Below, piece after piece: positions 24,412 through 34,612 of a DNA stretch of 64,000 bases. The stretch's first letter is position 1, and every line of letters begins with the position of its first letter. A program made the translations under genes and the position numbers. This DNA comes from Aldrovandia affinis (lineage: Eukaryota; Chordata; Actinopteri; Notacanthiformes; Halosauridae): positions 2,121,501 through 2,185,500 of the forward strand of contig JAINUG010000109.1 in NCBI GenBank assembly GCA_029706075.1, given 5' to 3'. The notes below the pieces were generated by a model that was not told where the DNA came from, made no database searches, and worked only from the letters and a program-made list of their open reading frames with translations.

Positions 24412-24532
24412 TACAGGTAACTGGGGGGCAGTTTGTGGGAAAGGGGAGGGCCTATCCGGGCCCAATACTGGCCAAGGCACCCCCCGGACACTCGCGGTAA
24501 AAGTGTTCCCTTTATTTTGGGAGTTACCTGTA
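24412..24532. mobile_element. Short MITE of the 'ACAGGTAACTG' family
   Basis: A 121-bp copy between TA dinucleotides: left end TACAGGTAACTG, right end CCTTTATTTTGGGAGTTACC. It lacks part of the left arm and of the interior seen at 21483-21699. Confidence 0.75.
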
Positions 24533-24636
24533 GTATGTCAATATATGGTATTATATATTGTCATGTATATTTTTATAATATACTTTTTAATATGTAAATA
24601 TAAATACCATATTTAATCAAATAAATATCAATTATT

Positions 24637-25022
24637 ACTATTTTCACTGGCGGCACGGTGGTGCAGTGGATAGCACTGTCGCCTCACAGCAAGAAGGTCT
24701 CGGGTTCGAATCCAGGCCGGGGGCCTTTCTGTGCGGAGTTTGCATGTTCTCCCGTGTCCGCGTGGGTTTCCTCCGGGTACTCCGGTTTCTTCCCACAGTC
24801 CAAAGACATGCACGTTAGGCTAATTGGAGAGTCTAAATTGCCCGTAGGTATGAGTGTGTGAGTGAATGGTGTGTGTGCCCTGTGATGGATTGGCGACCTG
24901 TCCAGGGTGTATTCCTGCCTCTCGCCCGGAACGCATGCTGGGATAGGCTCCAGCCCCCCCCCGCGACCCTGACCAGGAATAAGCGGCTTAGACAATGGAT
25001 GGATGGATGGACTATTTTCACT
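24637..25022 (+). mobile_element. tRNA-headed SINE with perfect 12-bp target duplication
   Basis: The 362-bp body (24649-25010) opens with GGCGGCACGGTGGTGCAGTG, has a B box GGGTTCGAATCC, and ends in repeated GGAT units. It belongs to a very abundant fish family known to me from the conserved TTTGCATGTTCTCC and CCCACAGTCCAAAGACATGC blocks. ACTATTTTCACT flanks it exactly on both sides (24637-24648 and 25011-25022), direct evidence of target-primed insertion, and the perfect match suggests a recent event. Confidence 0.9.
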
Positions 25023-25149
25023 TATGCAATTTTTACAACATTGTGATTATCCTCAATAAACTGAGACAAGGTGCAGGAAAATGCACATCACAAGCTCTGG
25101 AAACAGAACGTAGTTTATTCTGCAAAAAATACAATGATCGGGCTATCTC

Positions 25150-25675
25150 TGTGACGGACCGGACAAGGACCCAAACGCAGACCAGGATATAATAGAAAAG
25201 GAACGTTTAATGATCAGTCCAAGTTCAAAGCCAGTAATCAGAATCCGAAAAGGTACAAGAACAAAATCCAAAAGAGAAGTGGAGGGCAGTCAAAAGATCA
25301 AAAGCCAAATAAGCAGAAAGGCAAAAACTAGAAGTCAAACAAAGGGTGTCTCTGGAATCACACAATAACACAGGCTTACTGGGAAACTTGATCAACGTTC
25401 TGACGAAGTGAGAGTGCAAACTAGGAACTTAAATACAAACGGGGAAGATAACACAAGAGGAATCAGGTGTGACTGGGAGGGGAAAGGGGCAAGAACACAG
25501 GTGAGAACAATCAGGACCACTAATACAATAACAAGGGGAGGAAAGACACGGACTGGAAAGCACATAGACACAATAATTATAAACGACCTGGAAAAGCAGG
25601 TATACACGTGCACAGCTCGGAGGGGAGGAGTGCGTAGGTGGAAACGCATGCAGAGAATGCGAGAAGGGAGAAATC
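25150..25675. mobile_element. Probable LTR fossil, gypsy-like
   Basis: A TGTGACGGACCGGACAAGGA start, A-rich middle with many AATCCAAAAG/AGTCAAAC-type blocks, and GAACGTTTAATGATCAGTCC resemble fish gypsy-type LTRs. The right boundary is unclear, and no internal region or partner LTR is seen nearby. It is distinct from the LTR at 16612. Confidence 0.4.
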
Positions 25676-26816
25676 CACAGGGATAGGAAAAGGAAAAGGA
25701 AAATGATAGCTGCAGATAGAAACAAGATCATTAGTAATTAGTCAATGTTAGTAGCATAGGCCCTACCCAAAATCCCTAACGTTAGTAGATTAGTTGGTTA
25801 GTACTATATACACGTAACTAATATGTACAGATAAAAATAAATAAAGAAGTAAACGAGATACGAAATAAGGCAGAAACCTGTTTAGCCGAAATCACCCGAA
25901 TAGTGCAACGACAAAGACAAGAAGTGGATTATCCAATAACAAGGAACACAGACAGACTGGAACTAACGTGAATAATAAATGAACACGGAGCGTTTTATTT
26001 TAAAATAATAAAATATAAAAACAAGCAGAACACAAAAATACATAACATAACAATCTCGTCTTGCCGTCTGATGCATGAACACAGTGCAGACTTCATAAAA
26101 TATCTCTATTGGTCACACGAGACAGCTTTTGTATCCTGTAGATATACAATCTATTATTTATGCTGTTTTAAATAGCCTACATTCAAAACACATTTCTTAC
26201 ATTTCAGGACAATTACAAAAAAAATGCAACCTTAAATTAGGCCTACTAATAATTCATAATAGCTGGCATTCCACTGCACATCGAATTTGGAAGTGGAACA
26301 GGACACAAGGTGATTTAGGTTAACAGCCAGTTTTTAAGCTTTTATTGGGTCAATAGCATAATTTCCCTTGCACATGAATACTAATTAAAAAAGGATAACC
26401 TTTATTTTGTAAACTAGCTATAGATGATTTGTTGAATATTGTTTTGAACATGTGTTGATAACATATTGATAAGTTAATACATTTGCTGAACATATAACTT
26501 AACTGATTGTTGAAATTCGATAGGGGGCTATCCAAATAAAGTCTACACCTAGCTAAAACAAGTAAGCATTTTCTAAATTGCCTATGACAAGTTTTTTGAC
26601 TATGACAAATTTATGATAACCGCGATTGTCGAATATTGAGTTCCTGGGTAGAAATGCAGGAAGGGGAAAGGCGTGTGGCGGCAGCAGAGACCATGCATAA
26701 GACACCGTTGACTGTAACGGAATGCTCGGCAAAAAAAAGTCAATTTGTGTCGAAGACATGGAAATTGGTTAAAAGTTCATTCGCGAGTCATTGATGGATG
26801 ACGTTAGATTGTTGCA

Positions 26817-27130
26817 GTCGGAGAGGTGCCGCAGATTTTAATTCCCCTCGAAGCGACGTGAGTTCTCCCTCCCACTGCAGTTGAATGAAATCGTTAGAGC
26901 CCCCGCCTCGGTAACGACAGGCACGCTCGCGGCCAGAGAAAGATTTGTCTTCATGGAAACGCAGCGCGAGTTCTAATCTAGCGTCTGCATTTGCTGCTGT
27001 TGCCACGAGCATATTAAAATGGGTGTCAACAAAACGCGATCGAATTAATTTACGCTGTTTAAATACAAAATAGTCTGTTTCAGCGACCACCCTGCGAAGC
27101 TGCCCGGCTAACGCACGCTTGCAGATATAT
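26817..27130. promoter_or_regulatory. CpG-dense patch inside intron 2
   Basis: I count about 25 CpG dinucleotides in roughly 310 bases, against very few in the surrounding intron. It is not a recognisable repeat. A 118-codon open frame crosses it on the minus strand (27144 back to 26788) without resemblance to a known protein. An orphan CpG island of this kind could be an alternative promoter or a conserved regulatory element; a decayed GC-rich transposon is the alternative. Confidence 0.4.
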
Positions 27131-28344
27131 ACAAACAATGGCATCTGCGTTCAGTTTAATGATATAGGCTCCCCGACCAGAAACGGTCATTAGTGAGGCG
27201 TGATCACACTCAACAATATCGTCAATTACAATAATCAAATGCGTTTACTTTTTATCTAGCCCTAAATGACATCCATACAGAACCGTACTGCAGTTTTGAA
27301 TATTATTACTATAACGAGCAGTACAAGTAGCTACAACAAAAAACAGACAAATACAACCCAAGCTGTGGTATTTTAACTTCAAAATGATACGCATGTTACA
27401 GAATATAAATAATGACTAGATTTTAGTCCTGAAGAAAAAGGTAATCTGAAATCGCTTTGTTTCATTTTTCAATGTTTTTAATATGAAAAATCATTACAAA
27501 GACAAATATATAATATAAAAATATTGAAAGAAGAAACTAAATTGGACTTCTTCTCTTGACCTGTCTCCAAAGCTTTGGCTTTTAGTTAGCCTCTTCAATT
27601 TGTATTAAATAATGAACTCAGTTAATATAGACTGAGGTGAATGAAAAATGTATTTCATGTACATTTCACAGTTATTCCCCCTTTTTGATACTAGAATATG
27701 TATTGATTTAAAAAAATAATATGTCATTAATAATAATATATAATATAATATGTGAATGCAATATATAATTTATATATGTAATTTTATTACAGTGTTTTAT
27801 AATCCCGTAAGGGATGGGCCTTAATCTTGACGACATTATATGATAATGAACAAATTAATTCATTTGTTTAACGCAACTAGCATGTTTGAGTGAGTGGGTT
27901 TAGAGTAAAAGACAAAGGTAGGAAATACTGTTCTCTGGTCTGTGGACTGGCATTATCTTAAAAGAGTGGAGATTGATTTTGACTCTTTTTTAACATTCCA
28001 TGAGCCGCCCGAGGGTTGTGACCCGTACATTGAAAGCCGCTGGTTATGAGGACAGGTGAACCGATACCATCAGGGATCTGTGGACACCCTGGGAAATGCA
28101 TTTCATGTGCAGACGTCTGCTGTGAGCCTGAAAATATTGAGGTAGCCCAAAGCATGTGATGAGACTCTACTGTTTGTGCCTGTTTAAGATGAATGACTGA
28201 TTGCCTGGCTGGGGTCTAGGTACATGGGCGGATCTTAATAGGACCAGCTGATAGGCTTTCAAAATGTTTTACACGCATCATAAACTTTTACAGCTCTATT
28301 GAACGGGGGTATGGGACAGTATATTATTATTCACAAGCTAAAGG

Positions 28345-28532
28345 AAAGTGTAGTTGGGGAACTGGGTTTGTAACTTAGAGATTGCAGGTTTGATTCCCAG
28401 GTGGGGTACTGCTGTTGTACTCTTGAGCAGGGTGCTTAACCTGAATTTCTTCAGTAAAATATCCAGCTGTATAAATGGATTGTGTGTAAGTCGCTCTGGA
28501 TAAGAGCATCTGCTAAATGCCTAAAATGGAAA
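28345..28532 (+). mobile_element. V-SINE-like element
   Basis: A tRNA-like head with B-box GCAGGTTTGATTCCCAGGTG is followed by the conserved central block CTTCAGTAAAATATCCAGCT/GTATAAATGG and the 3' tail GTAAGTCGCTCTGGATAAGA/GCATCTGCTAAATGCC. This order of head, core and tail matches the vertebrate V-SINE superfamily. The tail is shared with the L2 LINE at 42205-42870. Confidence 0.8.
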
Positions 28533-31245
28533 TACCTTTTTGGTTACATTTCTACAGCTGGTGTTTCACATTGGGTTAATTTGAGAGACTCAACACTGTA
28601 ACTTCTGAACTGTGGCATTTTAACAGTGTACATTAGTTAACTCTTTGTTCACCACTGAATGCAAATGTGAAGGAACAGAAGACAACCCTGAATTATTATT
28701 CATTCTGGTGAAGAGCAGATTCTTTTTTTTCAGACCAGAAAAGTTTTAAAATATTTGTTAAAAAAGTAATCCTTCAACCGTATAATTTCTTCCATTCAAG
28801 TTGCAACCCACAGTTAATTTCCATTACCCTGACAAATATAACTCTGCTAGGTTTAATGGCTCATCCCCTGGTCCTGGTTGCTTTATAATAAGGCCAAAAT
28901 TGCTTAGTGCCTGCAGTCGTATTGGCCATCAACTCCCACTTCGATCTGTCGTTGACATGTGATTGGATTGCGATCCCATCTCTGGGAGAATGCGCTGGAA
29001 ATTGTTATGGGACTAAAGAGGTTAATGGTGACGGTTGATTGGTCGACATTGGCCTCACCGCATCATATCCTCTCCTGTCTTTCAAGTGTGCTATAGATTA
29101 CTGTCACATAAAATGGACTTTGTGATTGGGACTGTGTTTAATTTTTATTTATTTATTTGAGACTAATGTCACTCTAGGCATGCAAGCATGCTGGCTGGCT
29201 TCTCCTGTCTCCCTGGCCAAACAGAATAATAATCGCTGCAAAATAGGTTTTTGTGAAATTTAAATTGAATGTCTGTACAACTAATAATCCACGGGAATTT
29301 ACATAACGATTGTGTATTACATTGCTGTAAAATATTGTAGATCAGTAGAACAGTGTTTGCTTAATGAATGTGAATGACATGAATGTAATCACATTCTGTT
29401 AACTCTCCATTTTGCCATAATGATGGTAGAGCTATAGTAATGTTAGCATTGATTATTATATCAAGGGCAATTGGAGCCAAGATAATAATGTTTCGTCAAA
29501 TGATTAAAGGACGCATTGCTGTTGAACTTCTGCCTCTGGCTGTATTTATAAAGGCCATTACAGATTTGTGTTTTATTGAGGGTTAATGTACCTGAAATAC
29601 CTATGAACATGCCTAATTAAAGCACTTGATTTAAGTGCCTGTAGGCATGTTTTCAACATGTATTCCACCTCATATATATGTATGGTACATATAACTATTA
29701 ATGCTTAGCCACAAGCCTGGAGGGTCACAGGGTGTGCTGGTTTTCATTGTTTCTCAGCAATGAATTGATTGGTTAAAACAGTTGATTACAGTTAACTCAC
29801 CTCAATTGGTGTCTGGATGATGATTTTAAGGTGAAAACAAAAAACATCATGCCCTGAACTAGACAGTGTAGTGTTTAGGTTGCTGATGCATTGTGCTTTG
29901 TAAGTTTCCATGAATTGCAACTTGACTTGACATAGCCACAGCTTATGCCATAGATATATTAAACTCAATTCACACAGTGGAGCAGACTGAAACAATGATT
30001 TGTTCTTTTTATTTGTATTATTTATTATTATTATACATTACTATGAATGTTAATGATAACCAGAATACAATTATGACTTGGGTGTACAGCACCTCTGAAC
30101 CAATCAGAGCCAGCCTGCTCTGGACTAGTGCCAGCCAGACAACCCACAATGCACAGCTGTCACCAGACACTGCCTCGAATGTGTTCGAGATGATCCCACA
30201 GCGTTGAGATTTCCAGTTTGCTGAGCCGAGCCGCTAGCAGTTAGTGGGCTCCAGGGGCCTCTGCAGCTCCTATCCCGATTGGCCCCAGCGCCCGCCATAT
30301 TCATCCTGTTTAATTAAGGAGACAGACCGCCTGCTGAGAGTGTAAGCCCCATCCATCTGTAGCCACAGGGCACATGGGCACCTTTCTGTTAGTTTTTTTA
30401 ATATCGAACACATCATCATTCTAGAGGAGATACAGGGTATGTCTACGGTGGGTGGTGGGGGGGTCAAGGGAGGACAAGACAGAATTCAAGAGCCGGAGTC
30501 GGAGTCCACAGCTTCGAAGCTGTTTACCGAGTTGGTTGGGTGTGTAAAGTAATGCTCCTCCTCTGGAGTTTATGTTTGGCACGGCTATATTTTATTATCC
30601 AGGTTGGTGTCTGTGTGTGTGTGTCTGTGTATGTGTGTGTATTCAGTGCGATATGCCTTGCCCTTATAAGTTAATTTCTGAAATAAAATGAAAGCTGCGG
30701 GTTAATTTACTCCCGCCTCCTCCCCCCACCAGTGCACCACCACCACCGTCACCACCCTCCGATGTGAGGATACTAATATACATTCCTCCTGTACACCCTG
30801 CAACAGTCTGTGAAAAATTAATGCGGCTGAGGTTTCAGGGTAAATATGTATGGGAGTCAAGGGTGGATAGGCAGATTTTAAAAAGGAGATGCAGGGGAAT
30901 AGTCTTGAATTTGTATGTGTGTCAGTTGAAGAATGGGGGGTATTTTGAGGAATATTTTAGCTGATAAAAATCACAGGCATCTGGCAGCACTGACTGGCTA
31001 TGGATGTTATGTGTGAATGCCCAGAATCTGTCATTGGGCAGTTAAGGTGTAGTGAGACCTCACCCTATTTTTGCCTGTCCTTTTGTCTTACTGATCTTTG
31101 TATAAAGAGCATATTAAAGTTTGAAAACTGGCTGTTCAGACACATTTCCAATGAACGTGGTCTTAGGAAATAGAAAACAAAAATACATATACAGGTATAT
31201 AGAGCATGCACATGGATCCACAGCTGTAAACACTCACTGCACATA

Positions 31246-31954
31246 TACACTGATCAGCCACAACCGAAAGCTGAAAGCCACTGCCGAAAGCGCCTACAAT
31301 GGGCACGTGAGCGTCAGAACTGAACCATGGAGCAATGGAAGAAGGTGGGCTGGTCTGATGAATCACGTTTTCTTATACATCATGTGGATGGCCGGGTGCG
31401 TGTGCGTCATTTACCTGGGGAAAAGATGGCACCAGGATGCACTATGGGAAGAAGGCAAGCTGGCAGAGGCAGTGTGATGCTCTGGGTAATGTTCTGCTGG
31501 GAAACCATGGGTCCTGGCATTCATGTGGATGTTACTTTGACGCGTACCATCTACCTAAACATTGTTGCAGACCAAGTACACCCCTTCATGGCAATGGTAT
31601 TCCCTGATGGCAGTGGCCTCTTTCAGCAGGATAATGCACCCTGCCACACTACAAAAATTGTTCAGGAATAGTTTGAGGAACATGACAAAGAGTTCAAGGT
31701 GTTGACTTGGCCTCCAAATTTCCCAGATCTCAATCCGATCGAGCATCTGTGGGATTTGCTGGACCAACAAGTCCGATCCATGGATGCATCACCTCGCAAC
31801 TTACAGGACTTAAAGGATCTGCCGCTAACGTCTTGGTGCCAGATACCACAGGATACCTTCAGAGGTCTTGTGGAGTCCATGCCTCGACGGGTCAGAGATG
31901 TTTAACCTACACAATATTAGGCAGGTGGTTTTAATGTTGTGGCTGACCGGTGTA
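31246..31954 (+). mobile_element. Internally deleted Tc1/mariner element with DD36E catalytic half
   Basis: Ends are TACACTGATCAGCCACAAC and GTTGTGGCTGACCGGTGTA, inverse of each other and ending in TA. The left end joins directly to the catalytic half of the transposase (CCGAAAGCGCCTACAATGGG onwards), so the DNA-binding half is deleted. The protein shows WSDESRF, QQDNAPCHT and PDLNPIEHLWD; I count 36 residues between the second Asp (codon at 31630) and the Glu (31741), a DD36E spacing. An in-frame TAG at 31669-31671 lies between them. Inactive. Confidence 0.88.
31327..31905 (+). pseudogene. Tc1-type transposase, catalytic half
   Basis: The frame opens at MEQWKKVGWSDESRF and runs to SMPRRVRDV, interrupted once by the TAG at 31669. 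It corresponds to the DDE domain that cuts and joins transposon ends. The helix-turn-helix half is absent and the last residues are rearranged relative to the usual family end, so no active enzyme is expected. Confidence 0.85.
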
Positions 31955-31958
31955 GATA

Positions 31959-32622
31959 TACAGGTAGCTGCCAAAATAAAGGTAACACCCATATAATATG
32001 TCCTAATAGGGCAGCAGGCTACGGGCTAATTGTCACGTTTGTCACTCTTGTCACGTTGAGATCCTTGGTCGCTACAGGCAGAACCATCTCTGTTACATTG
32101 GTGCCATGACTCGGATGCTACGACTGATGGACTGATGGTCAGGCTGTGGGTGCTGCTGCAGTTTGAAGGGGAGAGTGTAGCGGAGCTCAGAAGGCGTGAG
32201 TTAAAGTTGAGCGTGTGAGCGTCCACTGCATAGGGTAGCTCTCGATAAGAGTATGATTCATTTCCAGAGTTGGGGACTTGAGTCTTTAGCTCACCAGGTT
32301 AATCATCACTCTTCTCACGTCGAGATCTTTGGTTCGAAACTCGCTGCAGGCAGAACCAACTCTGTTACATTGGCATAGATTTTACATGCCTGGAACTCTA
32401 TTGGAGGGATGCAAAACTATTCTTCCACAAGAAATTCCATTATTTAGTGTTTTGTTGATGGTAGTAGAAAAATGCTGTCTCAGGTGCCGCTCCAGAATCT
32501 CCCATAAAAGTGTTTAATTTGGTTGAGATCTGGTGACTGAGATGGCCATGGCATATGGTTTACATCACTTCATGATCATCAAATCATTCAGTGACCGGTC
32601 GTGGAAGAGACCACATGATGAA
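31959..32622 (-). mobile_element. Tc1/mariner remnant split by a second repeat
   Basis: TACAGGTAGCTGCCAAAATA and GTCCTAATAGGGC are the terminal part of the same Tc1 family as at 49772, read on the minus strand. The transposase-coding part resumes at 32370 (TTGGCATAGATTTTACATGC...CATGGCATATGGTTTACATC). The ~340 bases between are foreign (next entry). The element abuts the unrelated Tc1 copy at 31246-31954 with only a few bases between. Confidence 0.75.
32030..32369 (+). repeat. Insertion with duplicated ends, class uncertain
   Basis: Two related ~75-base blocks, each ending CTCTGTTACA, lie 272 bases apart (ends at 32097 and 32369) and share TCACTCTT.TCACGT.GAGATC, GCAGGCAGAACCA and similar. 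The second includes TTAGCTCACCAGG and GGTTCGAAACTC, resembling A and B boxes. The first is followed by TTGGTGCCATGACTCGGATG, which resembles a retroelement primer-binding site. It may be a partial SINE dimer or a very short LTR-type fossil. Confidence 0.45.
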
Positions 32623-32689
32623 GGCTGCACGATGGCCAAAACGTAATGTGTGTATTAAACGAGTAAATATATTTTTTGATTAATTTAAT

Positions 32690-33010
32690 GAGCCCCACAG
32701 TCTGCATGCAGTTAAGGCACTGTTCTAGTGTGTGGATGAGCCCTATGTTCTGGTATTAAATCCAGACCTAGCCAGTGATCACTGTGGCCAGCAACCCCAT
32801 GGGGTGATGCACAATTGGCGGTAATGTTGCCCAGGGAGAGATGGATTCAGTCGGCCAGGTTGTTCGTATCTCATCGCACACCGATGACCCCTGCTGGTCC
32901 ATTGTGCACCAACAGTCTGCCTGTACAAAGTCCTCCGACTTGCACAGACAAGCTCTGCAGTGCAAAAAGAAGCGGTGACACATCACATGTTTTAAGGAGA
33001 GCTTCAACTG
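32690..33010 (+). repeat. Dispersed repeat family D, copy 1
   Basis: Shares ordered blocks with 48500-48835 and 58965-59285: CAGTTAAGGCACTGTTCTAG, GCCAGTGA..AC...GGCCAGCA, CCCCTGCTGGTC, AAAAAGAAGCGGTGACA, TTTTAAGGAGAGCTT. It ends in GGAT repeats (33027-33052). I read it as a SINE-like or composite repeat of unknown name. Confidence 0.55.
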
Positions 33011-33736
33011 TTTTTGCTGCAAGATGGATGGAAAAGATGGATGGATGGATGGAAAAACCTGTATTCATCATATACAGCTCATTCTTGGATGCTTAGAATG
33101 ACAGACAAATGGGCATAGCTTTCCCATTAAAACCTACCACCTGCCCATGTCCGCTCCCAATCAGCTGGAGAACGCTGTGCAATGAGAGAACATCTGTTTA
33201 TCTGGCGCATTCCAAACACGACACATCCGTTAACAATTGCAGATTTCCAAGGTGATGTGCCATTTGGCATAACGCTACATTCAATGAAAGCGGTGTAAAT
33301 GTTATAAATAAAATAACAGCTATCGTGTTGTTGTACATTCACAAAATAACAGCTGGCACCGCTGCTGTAGCAGGGAACTGAGCACCACTTCTTCAAGGTC
33401 ACGAAGCACCCGCGCCTTAGCTGGACATTGTCACTGGCGGCACTTCATTTTTATAGTTGACGATCCAATTTGCATACTTAATTTCATTTGGTAGATTACT
33501 GAGATTACTGGTGTTATTCCCATACTGCCGGCAGCAACACTGGATGTACAGTATTGTTTTGTAGGTCGTTTATAAGGTGATGGCAAATAATGACTTAGGT
33601 AGCAAAATTCCAAGGGTGCCCATTGCTTTTGAAGCCTTGATGTCTTTGTTGTTGTCAGTTCTGGGCATGTCCTAACAGATAAGAAAGCAATGCTGAACTT
33701 GGATGTATATATATATTCAAATATTTTTGTGTGTGT

Positions 33737-34612
33737 ACACTACCGGTCATAGGTTTTAGAACACCCCAGTTTCCAGTTTTTCCTGAAATGTAAGCAGTTC
33801 AAGTCCAGCGAATAACCTGAAATGGTACAAAGGTAAGCGGTAAACTGCCAAAGGTTAAAAAAAAGTTTAGGTTACCAAAAACTGAAAAATAATGTCAATT
33901 TCCCTTTTCAGGGAACAAGTAATGGGTTAAAGTCTGTGCAAGTCGCCGACTCTGGATCCAGCAAAAGAGCCCCAGACCATCACGCTTCCTCCTCCATGTT
34001 TGACAGTTGGTGTCACACACTGAGGAACCATCCTTTCACCTACTCGACAGCCTACAAAAACCTTTCAAAATGTCAAAATTTAACATTTTGATTCATCGGT
34101 CCATAAGACCTTCTTCCAGTCTTCAGTAATCCACTGGCGGTGTTTCATGGCCCAGGCAAGCCTCTTTTTCTTATTTTGCCATCTTAGCAATGGCTTTCTT
34201 ACTGCCACTCGACCTGTCAAACCTGCAAAGTCTTCTCTTCACAATTTAAACTGAGACTTCCTTACTTCGACCAGTGTTAAGCTGTGCTTGAAGCTGTTGT
34301 CCTGTGAGCCGCCTATCACGCAAGCTGTTGACCCTCAGAAACTTGTCTTATGATTTTGTGTGGGTTTGGGTCTGCCTCTTCCTGTCAGAGTTTCCAAGTA
34401 CCTTTTGATGGTGTAGGAAACTACTCACTGCCCAAAAATTAACATTATTTTTCAGTTTTGGTAACCTAAACTTTTTTTTAACCTCTGGCAGTTTACCGCT
34501 TACCTTTGTACCATTTTAGGTTATTCACTGGACTTAAATTTCAAGACAACTGCTTAAATTTCTATAAAAACTGGAAAATGGGGGTGTTCTAAAACTTTTG
34601 ACCGGTAGTTTA
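33737..34612 (-). mobile_element. Tc1-type element with ~170-bp inverted repeats
   Basis: The left arm (TACACTACCGGTCATAGGTT...; also GTACAAAGGTAAGCGGTAAA and GTTTAGGTTACCAAAAACTG near 33820-33890) is matched in inverse by the right arm from about 34438 to 34610. The middle, on the minus strand, retains a transposase part: the plus-strand CATCACGCTTCCTCCTCCAT encodes GGGSVMVWG in reverse, characteristic of Tc1 catalytic domains. The frame is decayed. A TA repeat follows immediately at 34612-34633. Confidence 0.8.

Noticed and set aside
24628-25046. Several overlapping frames on both strands in this block
   Set aside because: They are translations of a single SINE insertion bounded by ACTATTTTCACT on both sides.
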